Source of the DNA: Colwellia sp.
Lineage (GTDB): Bacteria > Pseudomonadota > Gammaproteobacteria > Enterobacterales > Alteromonadaceae
DNA: 43,580 nt
Reading direction: 5' to 3'
NCBI GenBank assembly: GCA_026196955.1
Contig: JAPHTO010000081.1
Location: forward strand, 1 to 43,580
The notes below the pieces were generated by a model, which saw only the letters and a list, made by a program, of their open reading frames with translations, did no database searches and was not told the origin of the DNA. Of this stretch, positions 1 through 7,457 are shown piece by piece. Numbering within the stretch: position 1 is the first letter of the stretch; every line of letters begins with the position of its first letter. The position numbers and the translations under genes are program-made.

Positions 1-160
1 AGAGTAAAACGTTTTTAGCCGAATCCTTCGGACAGCGTTTGTTGGTCATTTTTACGGCGTTATCACCTTTTTATGTGGAACAACCACATTACAAAGGCTT
101 TACCTTGTATAAATACCCAACAAATAGCTGCAAAAACAATCTCGAAAGTTCAACAGACCC
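1..160 (-). repeat. Interspersed structured repeat, copy 1 (cut by window edge)
   Basis: Read leftward from 160, this sequence aligns without gaps to 43458-43580 read rightward; I counted about 88 of 123 identical bases. It can fold: an outer stem TTTGTTGG/CCAACAAA (126-119 with 46-39) and an inner stem TGTGG/CCACA. The other copy has different but still complementary bases at the same places. A further small hairpin CCGAA/TTCGG lies near 20-32 and the element probably continues beyond base 1. It sits just downstream of the riboswitch. Whether it is a MITE-like mobile element or a REP-type structured repeat cannot be decided here. Confidence 0.75.
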
Positions 161-199
161 TAATGCTCGAGTAACCCGCTCGACGTAGCAATTAATGTA

Positions 200-352
200 C
201 ATTATTCACCTGATATCCTGACTTACAGCATCTAGATATGTCCCTTCCCAAGATAACTTAGTGGTTAACATATCGCTCTGTTTACAGTTGCGGGCACAGT
301 TGTGGACTTTCACCACATTCCCAGCTTCACTTTTAACTATGCTTAAACATAA
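200..352 (-). ncRNA. Cobalamin (B12) riboswitch, controlling a gene beyond the left edge
   Basis: On the minus strand the conserved core of the cobalamin riboswitch class is readable in order. There is a small stem (TATG/CATA) followed by TTAAAAG, then GAAGC and GGGAAT, a GTGG/CCAC stem around GAAAGT, the near-invariant GCCCGCAACTGTAA (296-283), and finally AAGTCAGGATATCAGGTGA (224-206) for the usual AGTCAGGAGACCTG. It reads leftward, so the regulated gene (typically btuB or another B12 uptake or synthesis gene) lies off-window. A short hairpin TCGAG/CTCGA at about 184-166 may belong to the expression platform. Family recognition is strong; the target and the on/off mechanism are not visible. 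Confidence 0.93.
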
Positions 353-526
353 TATAAAGATGAAATTGAATAAGACATTATTTTATTAATGGCGCGATTA
401 TCAACAGCTAGGGCAAAATAGCAAGGTTTATTTTTGTCTCAGATATGCCACAAAAACATAAAAACCTATTTTTTGCTGGCACGTTAAACAATTACATTCA
501 CATTAATTCACTATAGACATAACCAG

Positions 527-1204
527 TTAAAGCATCAGCTTTGGCCAAGCCTTACCTTCACTATCAATCAATATTTGAATATGAATTAATGCACCGTAAG
601 GAACATCTATGTTAGTCATGTGCGTAGTGCCCGGTATGGGAAGCTGTAATACTTTAGCTAACAAGTACCGAATAACGCCCCCATGACTTAATACCAGTAT
701 ATTTTGCTCGTTATTGTTACCGTGGGCAGTTTGATGAAACTCTGCTAATAGGTTGCGCCAAAAATGCTCAACACGTTCCGTAAAGCTCTCCATAGACTCA
801 CCATTGGGTGGTAGACATCGCCAAGGGTTTTGCCAGAAGGCCCCAAGCGTAGGGCTCTCTTCATCCGATGAGGCTTGGGCTTGCCACAATGTTTGATAAC
901 GCTTACCGTCCCAGTCACCAAAGTCCATTTCTTGCAGTTGTGAAGAAACTTGCAGCGCAAGCTCATGTTGTTGGCAGTACTCTTCGGCAAATATCCGACA
1001 ACGACGCAGTGGAGAGCTATAGCAAGACGAAATTTTAGGGAGCTTATTGGTAGCCGCAATGAGCTGCTGCTTTCCGAGATCTGATAGTGCAATATCAGTT
1101 CGTCCACAAAGAATGTCTTTTTGTACAAGCTCACCATGGCGTAACAAATAAAGATTAAATTCTGACAAGCTAATAATCCAAACTAGGCTAAAAATATTTA
1201 GCAC
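527..1204 (-). CDS. cobC: Histidine phosphatase, CobC-like (alpha-ribazole phosphatase)
   Basis: Phosphoglycerate-mutase-like histidine phosphatase of about 210-225 residues. The phosphohistidine motif LLRHGE follows about 20 N-terminal residues, the arginine-bearing SSPLRRCR segment is near residue 65, and the second catalytic histidine is in LSHGGVIR near residue 175. CobC removes the phosphate of alpha-ribazole-5'-phosphate or adenosylcobalamin-phosphate in assembly of the B12 lower ligand. Assignment to CobC rather than another family member rests on motif spacing (CGRTDIALSDLG) and on the B12 riboswitch just downstream on the same strand. The ATG at 1204 gives a hydrophobic N-terminal extension; the usual start is only a few residues before NLYLLRHGE (for example the TTG about 12 codons in), so the start is uncertain. 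A long imperfect stem at about 415-480 may end its transcript. Confidence 0.8.
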   Translation of the reverse strand: MLNIFSLVWIISLSEFNLYLLRHGELVQKDILCGRTDIALSDLGKQQLIAATNKLPKISSCYSSPLRRCRIFAEEYCQQHELALQVSSQLQEMDFGDWDGKRYQTLWQAQASSDEESPTLGAFWQNPWRCLPPNGESMESFTERVEHFWRNLLAEFHQTAHGNNNEQNILVLSHGGVIRYLLAKVLQLPIPGTTHMTNIDVPYGALIHIQILIDSEGKAWPKLML

Positions 1205-1383
1205 AGTGTAACAAATAAGACCGTAATATTAATAAAATACCGCTCCACGATAAAATAAAAACAGCTTCTTTAGCACTTAACGCTCTTGTTAAAGCTATGA
1301 AAAATATAGCGACAATGCCGCTCATAAAACACTATGCACCGCAAAAGCTATGCTATAGTCAAATTACAAGTCGTGGATAGGGT

Positions 1384-2007
1384 ATTGTTATCAAATTTCA
1401 AAAAGCATACGGGCTTCTTGTCATACTGGCGTTAACGAGCAGTTTTACATACGGCCAAGAAGTGCGAGTTTATAAATATAAATCCGCTAAGGGTGTTACC
1501 TCATTTTCCGATATTGAGCCTTTAAATACTGACTTTAAAGAAGTCAGAGTAGGTTGTTACGCCTGTGATTTAGACTCTCACATTGATTGGCACAATGCTA
1601 AACTGTACTTGAGGCAATACCACCAAGATATCTTGGCAGCAGCGCGACGCCATAATGTAGAGCCTGCTTTTATTCGCGCGATTATCCATGCAGAGTCCCA
1701 CTTCAATGTTAATGCAATATCAAAACAAGGTGCACAAGGATTAATGCAGCTTATGCCTGATACTGCCAAAGCCCTCGGCGTTAATAATGCCTTTATTGCC
1801 AAGCAAAATATTAATGGTGGTGTGAAACACTTATCTACATTACTTAAAAAGTATCAAGGTGATAAACGTTTAGTCACTGCCGCGTATAATGCTGGTGAAG
1901 GCGCGGTAAAAAAATACGCAGGCATTCCTCCTTTTGCCGAAACAAAAGTGTATGTTGAACGGGTAGCAATCCTTCATAAGCGCTATAAAAAAGCGATCAG
2001 CCTTTAG
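1384..2007 (+). CDS. Exported lytic transglycosylase (DUF4124 + SLT domain), unusual start codon
   Basis: Peptidoglycan lytic transglycosylase. An N-terminal DUF4124-like segment (VRVYKYKSAKGVTSFSD) is followed by an SLT/goose-lysozyme fold with the catalytic glutamate in IIHAESHF, then GAQGLMQLMP and AAYNAGEGAV. It cleaves the MurNAc-GlcNAc bond in the periplasm. The first canonical start, GTG at 1462, gives a protein with no export signal. The same frame stays open upstream to a stop at 1378 and encodes a textbook signal peptide (KFQKAYGLLVILALTSSFTYG, cleavage before QE), but contains no ATG, GTG or TTG. Translation would have to begin at ATT 1384 or ATC 1390, with GGATAGGG just upstream as ribosome site. 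If rare starts are disallowed, the annotated CDS would be 1462-2007. It is a single gene, divergent from the cobC-like gene. Confidence 0.88.
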   Translation: MVIKFQKAYGLLVILALTSSFTYGQEVRVYKYKSAKGVTSFSDIEPLNTDFKEVRVGCYACDLDSHIDWHNAKLYLRQYHQDILAAARRHNVEPAFIRAIIHAESHFNVNAISKQGAQGLMQLMPDTAKALGVNNAFIAKQNINGGVKHLSTLLKKYQGDKRLVTAAYNAGEGAVKKYAGIPPFAETKVYVERVAILHKRYKKAISL

Positions 2008-2047
2008 CTTATATAGTTATACCGAGTTAGGTTAGTTAACGAAAAAC

Positions 2048-2076
2048 AAAAAAGGCGCCAACCTAAGTTAAGCGCC
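2048..2076 (-). terminator. Intrinsic terminator of the 4384-2098 minus-strand run
   Basis: On the minus strand a GGCGC/GCGCC stem (2076-2072 with 2058-2054) is followed directly by six T residues (2053-2048). It lies 22 bases past the stop of the outer-membrane protein gene. Confidence 0.8.
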
Positions 2077-2097
2077 CCTTGTTAATCTTCGACTAGA

Positions 2098-2853
2098 TTA
2101 AAAATGTACGGTTGCCCCAGCGAATACACCTTCAAAAGTGATATCACTGTACAAATCATCTACATCATTGAGCTCTAATTTCAAACCACGGTAGCCCAGT
2201 GTAATATCAAGATCCACAGCAAGGTTATCAAGTACTGCATAGCTAACCCCTATTTGGTAATCGTAAACGGTATTATCGTCATAAGATAAGAAATTTGCTT
2301 CTGCAAAAACGTTAAAACCTGTAAATGGCAAACCAACAATAGTATTAACATAAAATAATGGAATTATGCCTGAAACAGACAGATCACTACTTTGTGAGGT
2401 AGCTTGCTCAACTACATTAATTTGACTATCTAAATCGCGCGCTGTAAGGCCAAAGTCAAAGGTTAATAAATCATTATCAAACACTTCGTAGTAAAAAGTG
2501 TAATCTACAAAGCTTGCATCAAAGGTGGTATCTAATTGAGAATTAGCTGTGTATGTTTCCCCTTCAAAGGTAAAACTTCCTGTCAGCGTAGTACCACCAA
2601 TAGTATCAAGGGTTGTTGAGGCTATTTTTACGTTAGGAATTAATGGAATTGGATGCTCAAGTGCAACAAAAAAGCTGCCTTGGTTTTCATCATCAAAGTC
2701 AAAAACAGCTTGATCAAGCTCTCCTTCACCAAAGCTACCTTCGGCTTCATTGGCCCACATTTGACCGCCAATATAGAGGCCTAATAAGGTGTCTGCTTGT
2801 GCGGTAGTACAAAGTAATGTTGTTAAGCTTGCAGCTAATATTGCTTTTTTCAT
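2098..2853 (-). CDS. Outer-membrane beta-barrel protein, TIGR04219-like
   Basis: A 251-residue exported protein with a clear signal peptide (KKAILAASLTTLLCTTAQA, cut before DTLLG). The mature part is acidic with alternating hydrophobic beta strands and ends in an aromatic residue (GATVHF), as outer-membrane barrels do. The opening LGLYIGGQMWANEAEGSFG resembles the TIGR04219 family of gammaproteobacterial barrels, whose function is unknown. It starts 4 bases after the stop of the DUF2333 gene, with AAAAGGG as ribosome site, so the two are co-transcribed. It is the last gene of the run before a terminator. The family assignment is from memory of sequence character. Confidence 0.82.
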   Translation of the reverse strand: MKKAILAASLTTLLCTTAQADTLLGLYIGGQMWANEAEGSFGEGELDQAVFDFDDENQGSFFVALEHPIPLIPNVKIASTTLDTIGGTTLTGSFTFEGETYTANSQLDTTFDASFVDYTFYYEVFDNDLLTFDFGLTARDLDSQINVVEQATSQSSDLSVSGIIPLFYVNTIVGLPFTGFNVFAEANFLSYDDNTVYDYQIGVSYAVLDNLAVDLDITLGYRGLKLELNDVDDLYSDITFEGVFAGATVHF

Positions 2854-2857
2854 TATG

Positions 2858-3859
2858 TTACCCTTTTCTTAGTAGTTCATTTAAATCGATTAATGCGGCA
2901 TTGGCACGTGAAATATAGTTAGCCATGACTAAAGAATGGTTAGCTAACACACCAAAACCATCGCCATTTAGCACCATTGGGCTCCATAGCGTTTGTTGGC
3001 TTGCTTCTAGCTCTCTTATTATTTGTTGCAAACTGATTTTAGCATTTTTATTTTCTAATACACTATCAAAGTCAATTTCAATCGCATTCAAAAAATGCAA
3101 TAACGCCCACGCTGCGCCACGTGATTCATAAAAAACATCATCAAGTTGCCACCAGCTAGTTCTGAATTGTGAATGAGATCCTTCATAGCTTGATTGTTGT
3201 GCTTGATTATCCCCAGCCAAATCGGTATTAATTTTTTCTTTACCAACACTAGCACTTAGTTTTTGTGAATAACTACCTAAACGCTTTTGTACTTCATCTA
3301 AATAGGAGGTTAAATTATCGGCGCGCGCATAAAACTGAGCATGATCATCTTTAATCTTGCTAATACCAACCAAAGCATGTCTATATTTATATAAATTATC
3401 AATAGCTTTTCTATATTCTGACTCTGCACTTGGCATCGCCCAGCTTCTATGATCAATATTGAATTTAGGCTGTGCTTTTTTAACATGGAGGTTTTCTAAG
3501 GACTGAGATTGAGAGCGACTAAAATCTTTACGTAAGACTAACGCCATATCACGAACCATCTCTAACACGCCAAACTCCCAAGCAGGCATGTTATCTAAAA
3601 AGACTGACGGAGGTAGCGCATCATTAGATAAATATCCACCCGGCTTATCTAAGAGAGTTTCAGCCACTTTGATTAAGGTAGTGGTGGTGGTGTAACCGAC
3701 AACAGGGGCAACGTTTTCTGCCGAAGCAGCACTACTAACCTCTTCTTGGATATTTATATTGTCGGGCATAAAGCTCCAATAAACACCTACAAGAAAGAAA
3801 AACAAAAAAACACCAATAGCGGTATAACTAATGGTTTTTACTGAAAAATTCATTTTCAT
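2858..3859 (-). CDS. DUF2333 family membrane-anchored protein
   Basis: A 333-residue protein with one N-terminal transmembrane helix (about residues 10-28, YTAIGVFLFFFLVGVYW) and a mostly helical periplasmic domain. The segment VAETLLDKPGGYLSNDALPP and the following MPAWEFGVLEMVRDM are the hallmark of DUF2333, a conserved gammaproteobacterial family of unknown function. It is the middle gene of a three-gene run: copper chaperone (21 bases upstream), this gene, then the outer-membrane barrel (4 bases downstream). The arrangement suggests an envelope role. I cannot assign a biochemical function. Confidence 0.85.
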   Translation of the reverse strand: MKMNFSVKTISYTAIGVFLFFFLVGVYWSFMPDNINIQEEVSSAASAENVAPVVGYTTTTTLIKVAETLLDKPGGYLSNDALPPSVFLDNMPAWEFGVLEMVRDMALVLRKDFSRSQSQSLENLHVKKAQPKFNIDHRSWAMPSAESEYRKAIDNLYKYRHALVGISKIKDDHAQFYARADNLTSYLDEVQKRLGSYSQKLSASVGKEKINTDLAGDNQAQQSSYEGSHSQFRTSWWQLDDVFYESRGAAWALLHFLNAIEIDFDSVLENKNAKISLQQIIRELEASQQTLWSPMVLNGDGFGVLANHSLVMANYISRANAALIDLNELLRKG

Positions 3860-3880
3860 CGCATACTCCTAGTAATGCAT

Positions 3881-4384
3881 CTAGTGATGATGATGCTGCA
3901 TTGTTGATAACTGTCCATTAGCTTCCTGTGCTAATTTTTCTTGCTTTGGGCTGTACACAGGCACCTGCAGCGAGACAGATTTTTTATCGGAAAAACGCAA
4001 AGTCAATTCAACTTTGTGCTGTGATTGTAGGGGCTTTTTAACATCAAATAACATTAAATGTAAACCTGATGGTTGTAAAATAACGCGCTCATTTGCTTTG
4101 ATAATAATAGCGTCTGTTTTACGCATGCGCATTAAACCTCCCACCATAGTGTGCTGGTGTATTTCAACGCGCGGTGAAATACTACTGGTAGCGCCGAGTA
4201 AAGTCACTGCTTTTTCACTATTATTTGCAATAATCATATAGGCTGATGATACATTACTGCCCGGAATACTTGCTCTCAGATAAGCTTGTTCAACCGTTAT
4301 TTCCCCTTGTTGTGCTTGGGCGAAACAAGTAAAACTAATTTGACTACATAACAACAATAATAAAAATAAATGGTGATTTTTCAT
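3881..4384 (-). CDS. Periplasmic copper chaperone, PCu(A)C family
   Basis: A 167-residue secreted protein with a signal peptide (through CFA, then QAQQGEI). It carries the PCu(A)C copper site: HQHTMVGGLMRMR (about residues 77-89), then the downstream HLM of PSGLHLMLFD. Family members carry Cu(I) in the periplasm and help assemble the CuA or CuB centres of cytochrome oxidase. The C-terminus MQHHHH adds a second likely metal-binding tail. It is the first gene of the minus-strand run with DUF2333 and an outer-membrane protein, and is divergent from the enoyl-CoA hydratase gene. No oxidase assembly genes lie nearby in the window. Confidence 0.88.
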   Translation of the reverse strand: MKNHHLFLLLLLCSQISFTCFAQAQQGEITVEQAYLRASIPGSNVSSAYMIIANNSEKAVTLLGATSSISPRVEIHQHTMVGGLMRMRKTDAIIIKANERVILQPSGLHLMLFDVKKPLQSQHKVELTLRFSDKKSVSLQVPVYSPKQEKLAQEANGQLSTMQHHHH

Positions 4385-4451
4385 CTGGGGGTATACATCC
4401 TATTAAACAACGTCTAAGGTCTTACCATAACATTCAAATACCGCTAACAAA

Positions 4452-5189
4452 ATGACTGAACAAATTATTACCAAAGAAAACCAAGGCGTTTTGACAATTA
4501 TTTTTAACCGCCTTGATAAAAAAAATGCCCTTAGCACCAACATGTACCAGCAGCTTTGCCAACAATTTACTTATGCACAGCAAAATTCAAACATTCGTTG
4601 TGTCTTAATCCATGGTGATGAAAGCTGCTTTTGCGCAGGCAATGACTTACAAGACTTTATTGAGTGCTCCGAAAATGATGACTTAGTTGCCTTAACGTTT
4701 GTCAAAGTACTTAGCGAATTTACAAAACCCATTGTCGCCGCTGTTGCGGGTGCTGCCGTAGGTATTGGCACCACGTTATTATTACACTGTGACATGGTCA
4801 TAGCCGCCGATAATACTAAGTTTAAATTACCCTTTACCCAACTTGGTTTATGCCCGGAAGCAGGTTCAAGTTATTTACTTACTAGGCTTGTAGGGCAAAA
4901 CCGCGCCTTCGAGTTAATGGTGCTAGGGAACACATTTACTGCTGAGCAAGCCCTTCAATTTGGTATTGCCAATAAAGTCTGCCAAGCCAGTGAGCTGATA
5001 AGTCTTGGTCAAAACACCGCATTAGCTATTGCCGCTTTGCCTGCTGATGCAGTGATGACGAGTAGAAAGCTCATTCGTCAAGCAAGTCAGGAGGCGTTAT
5101 CACAAGTGATTAAAAATGAAGGTGATGAATTTTCTCGCTTGGTCAAAACACCTGAATGTAAAAGTATTTTAGGGCAGTTCTTTAAGTAA
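4452..5189 (+). CDS. Enoyl-CoA hydratase/isomerase (crotonase family)
   Basis: A 245-residue crotonase-fold enzyme, the usual length. Visible are the CoA/oxyanion-hole segment FCAGNDLQDF (about residues 60-69), the second oxyanion-hole glycines in AAVAGAAVGIGTTLLLHCD (about 97-115), and the conserved glutamate of LGLCPEAGSSYLL (near residue 137). The other catalytic glutamate of true hydratases is not obvious, so isomerase or PaaG/PaaF-like activity is as likely as hydration. Substrate cannot be told from sequence. It is monocistronic, divergent from the copper chaperone and convergent with the Psp region. Start ATG 4452 aligns with the family N-terminus. Confidence 0.88.
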   Translation: MTEQIITKENQGVLTIIFNRLDKKNALSTNMYQQLCQQFTYAQQNSNIRCVLIHGDESCFCAGNDLQDFIECSENDDLVALTFVKVLSEFTKPIVAAVAGAAVGIGTTLLLHCDMVIAADNTKFKLPFTQLGLCPEAGSSYLLTRLVGQNRAFELMVLGNTFTAEQALQFGIANKVCQASELISLGQNTALAIAALPADAVMTSRKLIRQASQEALSQVIKNEGDEFSRLVKTPECKSILGQFFK

Positions 5190-5210
5190 TAATGTATCTA
5201 CTTACTGTTT

Positions 5211-5243
5211 AGCAATATTACCTTATCGCTTGGTAATATTGCT
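5211..5243. terminator. Perfect 12-bp stem-loop between convergent genes
   Basis: AGCAATATTACC (5211-5222) pairs perfectly with GGTAATATTGCT (5232-5243), loop of 9. It lies between convergent stop codons and touches the minus-strand stop. There is no T-run on either side, so it may act as an mRNA 3'-end stabiliser as well as, or instead of, a terminator. Confidence 0.55.
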
Positions 5244-5596
5244 TAACCATATTGGCTATGCGATTGGTGACGCTCTTTGTTTCGTGTTACCAACCAAATA
5301 ACGGCAGCAATCAATAGTACTGGCCAAAAAACACCTATCGCCACCATAGCTAATGAACCGGCAATTAGTAGCCCAATAAAAATAAGTGAGCCAAAAACAC
5401 TTAGCACTATAGCTAACGCAATTAAAACTAAAATTACCGTTGCCACCGCAGAAACTCCTATTGCTTTTAATGGCTCAATTAATTCACCATCCATATACAC
5501 ATTGATATCAAGCAATTCTAAAAAACTTACTCCTAACACATAGGTTAAGAATAAAGTTGCAAAAATTGCCAATAATAAAGATTTAAAAAAACTCAT
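5243..5596 (-). CDS. Small inner-membrane protein, last gene of the psp operon
   Basis: A 117-residue hydrophobic protein. One helix spans about residues 5-25, then a short polar stretch (NVYMDGELIEPLKAIG), then two or three closely packed helices between about 47 and 105, and a basic tail (TRNKERHQSHSQYG). No named family is recognised. It lies 39 bases downstream of pspC on the same strand, so it is most likely a phage-shock membrane partner in the place taken by PspB/PspD-like proteins elsewhere; that role is inferred from position only. The ribosome site AAAGGAGTGACC precedes the ATG. Confidence 0.8.
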   Translation of the reverse strand: MSFFKSLLLAIFATLFLTYVLGVSFLELLDINVYMDGELIEPLKAIGVSAVATVILVLIALAIVLSVFGSLIFIGLLIAGSLAMVAIGVFWPVLLIAAVIWLVTRNKERHQSHSQYG

Positions 5597-5635
5597 TGGT
5601 CACTCCTTTTTGCACAAAAATAATAATTAACGATA

Positions 5636-5857
5636 TTATCTTTCTGGTAATAATACCGTTGCGACAACATAAGCGACACCTGTAGCAACGGGTATCATGA
5701 TAAGCGCAGCAATCGCGGCAAGGCGCACCGCTAAGCGCGGTAATTCATAATGCTTAGCAATGCCCGCACAAACACCCGTTAGTTTTTTATGACGGCTATC
5801 TTTTGCTAGCCTATCATTGATGCCTTTATTGACTGAATATTCTCTGTTATATCTCAT
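5636..5857 (-). CDS. pspC: PspC-domain phage shock protein
   Basis: A 73-residue PspC domain protein. The hallmark DSRHKKLTGVCAGIAKHYEL is at about residues 20-40, followed by a hydrophobic segment (LAAIALIMIPVATGVAYVVATVLLP) forming the membrane part. It is shorter than E. coli PspC (about 119 residues), so the C-terminal periplasmic leucine-zipper region is absent. PspC senses envelope stress at the inner membrane and recruits PspA. It is the third gene of the operon, 33 bases after pspA. Confidence 0.93.
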   Translation of the reverse strand: MRYNREYSVNKGINDRLAKDSRHKKLTGVCAGIAKHYELPRLAVRLAAIAALIMIPVATGVAYVVATVLLPER

Positions 5858-5890
5858 GACGATATTCCTTACTTCTACAGGGTTGTGCAG

Positions 5891-6562
5891 CTAAGCGCTA
5901 GCCGCTTGCTTTTTCATTTCTTCAAGCTCTTGCTCAATGCTTTCATCTTGCTCTAACTCTGCAAATTGTGCATCTAAGCTTTTGCCTTCAGCGCTTTGAG
6001 TAAGATCATAAGCTTCTACTTGCGCTTCAACTCTATCTATCTTTTGCTGATAGCGTTCAAACTTGTTCATTGCTTCTTCAATGTTATAAACAACCGCACG
6101 CTCACGAACTTTCAAACGTACATGTGCTGATTCTTGACGAAGCGTTAATGCTTCTTGGCGACGCTTAGCTTCAGATAACTTTTCTTGAAGCTGCATTGCA
6201 TCATCTTGCACCTTGGTTAAAAACTCAGCGATTTGATCACCTTCTTGCTCTAACAATGACAGGTCATGTTGATACTTATGCTTTTGTGCTAACGCTGACT
6301 TTGCTAAATCTTCACGATCTTTAGTTAAGGCTAATTGTGCCTTGCTATGCCAATGCTCAACACTTGCTTGAGCAGCTTTAACTCGCCTTGCGTGTGTTTT
6401 TTGCTCGGCTATGTTTTTAGCTGCTGTCGCTCTAACTTCTACTAAAGTCTCTTCCATTTCTTGAATGATCAAACGGATCATCTTTTCTGGTTGCTCTGCT
6501 TTATCCAGCATGCTGTTGATGTTGGCATTCACAATATCGGTAAAACGAGTAAATAATCCCAT
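5891..6562 (-). CDS. pspA: Phage shock protein A (PspA/IM30/ESCRT-III-like)
   Basis: A 223-residue PspA, close to the E. coli length (222). The amphipathic N-terminal helix MGLFTRFTDIVNANINSMLD and EQPEKMIRLIIQEMEETL are diagnostic. The rest is the long coiled-coil hairpin typical of ESCRT-III-like membrane-remodelling proteins. PspA binds stressed inner membrane and, in organisms with PspF, also inhibits that activator. pspF is not in the window, although E. coli has it divergent next to pspA. The gene follows the exported-protein gene by 15 bases, downstream of a sigma-54 promoter, with AGGAGAAG as ribosome site. Confidence 0.96.
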   Translation of the reverse strand: MGLFTRFTDIVNANINSMLDKAEQPEKMIRLIIQEMEETLVEVRATAAKNIAEQKTHARRVKAAQASVEHWHSKAQLALTKDREDLAKSALAQKHKYQHDLSLLEQEGDQIAEFLTKVQDDAMQLQEKLSEAKRRQEALTLRQESAHVRLKVRERAVVYNIEEAMNKFERYQQKIDRVEAQVEAYDLTQSAEGKSLDAQFAELEQDESIEQELEEMKKQAASA

Positions 6563-6577
6563 GATCTTCTCCTACTA

Positions 6578-6913
6578 TTATAATGATTTAGTTTCTGTTG
6601 CTTCGTTAGCTTCTGGTTGCTTAGCCTGGTTAGTATCCTCAGAAGTAGAGGCTACTTCTTCATCTGTTATCCAAGCTAAAGACTCAGCAATTGATTCGTT
6701 AAAAGAAAAGTCTATGCTAAAGCTATTTATTTCTTCTGAAATCGACGCTTGTAACTGTGTTGATAAGTCACTCATAACTTGCTGACCTTGTGCTACTACC
6801 ATTTCACTAATTGAATTTTCGATGCTAGTTGTTTCTGCTGCATTTACGCTAAAAGCCGCGCCTAAAGTAATTAATAATGCAACGCTGATAGCTCTACGGT
6901 TAAAATTTTTCAT
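6578..6913 (-). CDS. Small exported acidic protein, first gene of the psp operon
   Basis: A 111-residue protein with a signal peptide (RRAISVALLITLGAAFSVNA, cut before AETTS). The mature part is acidic, rich in S, E, Q and T, predicted helical (ISEMVVAQGQQVMSDLSTQLQ), and has a low-complexity tail (QPEANEATETKS). I do not recognise a family. It is the first cistron after the sigma-54 promoter at 7013-7029 and lies 15 bases before pspA, so it should be made under the same envelope stress. A periplasmic arm of the Psp response is a reasonable inference; nothing in the sequence shows a biochemical activity. Confidence 0.85.
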   Translation of the reverse strand: MKNFNRRAISVALLITLGAAFSVNAAETTSIENSISEMVVAQGQQVMSDLSTQLQASISEEINSFSIDFSFNESIAESLAWITDEEVASTSEDTNQAKQPEANEATETKSL

Positions 6914-7012
6914 GTTGAAATTCCTTCTTTATGTTTAAGTTGTATATCTAAAATATAAATTTGTTTAAATTACTAACAACATTTTCGTTGTTATCATTTG
7001 TGACTTAACTAT

Positions 7013-7029
7013 TACAAGTGCCGTGCCAA
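7013..7029 (-). promoter_or_regulatory. Sigma-54 promoter of the psp operon
   Basis: Minus strand reads TTGGCACGGCACTTGTA: the -24 element TGGCACG, the exact four-base spacer, then TTGT at -12. TTGT instead of TTGC is a tolerated variant. It lies about 100 bases upstream of the first psp cistron. Psp operons in Enterobacteriaceae are sigma-54 and PspF dependent, which supports the call. Confidence 0.9.
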
Positions 7030-7124
7030 TCGTTAAAATATTTTTATCCAATTGAATTTAAAGGTTATTTTTAAAACCGCATTTTTTAGAATACACTTAA
7101 GACATAATATGTCGCACAACAATT

Positions 7125-7169
7125 TAGTTAAATTAACCACCTAGATGGTGAAAATGACCAACTCACCAT
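7125..7169 (-). promoter_or_regulatory. Candidate enhancer (activator) site for the psp sigma-54 promoter
   Basis: TAGTTAAATT at 7125-7134 is followed by overlapping inverted repeats: CACC/GGTG around TAGAT, and TGGTG/CACCA ending at 7169. This is about 95-145 bases upstream of the -24 element, where bacterial enhancer-binding proteins such as PspF bind. The same 10-mer recurs at 7777-7786, about 117 bases upstream of the second sigma-54 promoter. The site is inferred; the factor is not in the window. Confidence 0.35.
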
Positions 7170-7390
7170 ATTGATTTACAAATAAGCAATTCCAGCGCAA
7201 AAAAGCATCAATGCATGTAGAGGATGTTAAATAGACGCAGTTTGATTTTTTATGATCGGTAATTTAGCAATGCCAAGGTACGACACTGCTTTCGCAAGAC
7301 GGTAGTTGATAAGCATATTATTTACAGAGGGCTTTTAAGGGAAAATTTAGCGAGTTTATAAAGGGTGTTACATTTGTGGGAAAATCGTTT

Positions 7391-7457
7391 AATAGCTCAA
7401 GGCCGAGCTATTGGGGCTGTATTGATCAGTTTAGGGGCACTTGAAGCCCCTTAAACT
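7391..7457 (-). terminator. Two hairpins after the 33-residue peptide gene
   Basis: The first, AGTTTA-GGGGC / GCCCC-TTAAACT (7428-7438 with 7446-7457), overlaps the peptide stop codon. The second, AATAGCTC/GAGCTATT (7391-7398 with 7405-7412), is followed on the minus strand by TAAACGATTTT. Together they plausibly end or stabilise a short transcript; neither has a strong T-run. Confidence 0.45.

Larger units (their letters stand above)
6914..7455. other. Intergenic region upstream of the psp operon
   Basis: Holds the sigma-54 promoter of the psp operon (7013-7029), a candidate activator site (7125-7169) and hairpins after the small peptide gene (7391-7457). The stretch 7170-7380 shows no convincing gene; a 29-codon minus-strand frame (7316-7227) has no ribosome site. 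Confidence 0.6.

Noticed and set aside
2-49. Minus-strand open frame starting ATG at 49 and running off the left edge, downstream of the riboswitch
   Set aside because: The stretch belongs to the interspersed repeat that also occurs at 43458-43580, and the peptide (TNKRCPKDSAKNVLL) resembles no B12 protein.
470-495. TGGCACG at about 476 as another sigma-54 promoter
   Set aside because: The base pattern 10 positions downstream does not contain the TTG of a -12 element.
7227-7316. 29-residue minus-strand frame between the two sigma-54 promoters
   Set aside because: No ribosome site, no promoter and no recognisable sequence; it may be a decayed fragment or chance.
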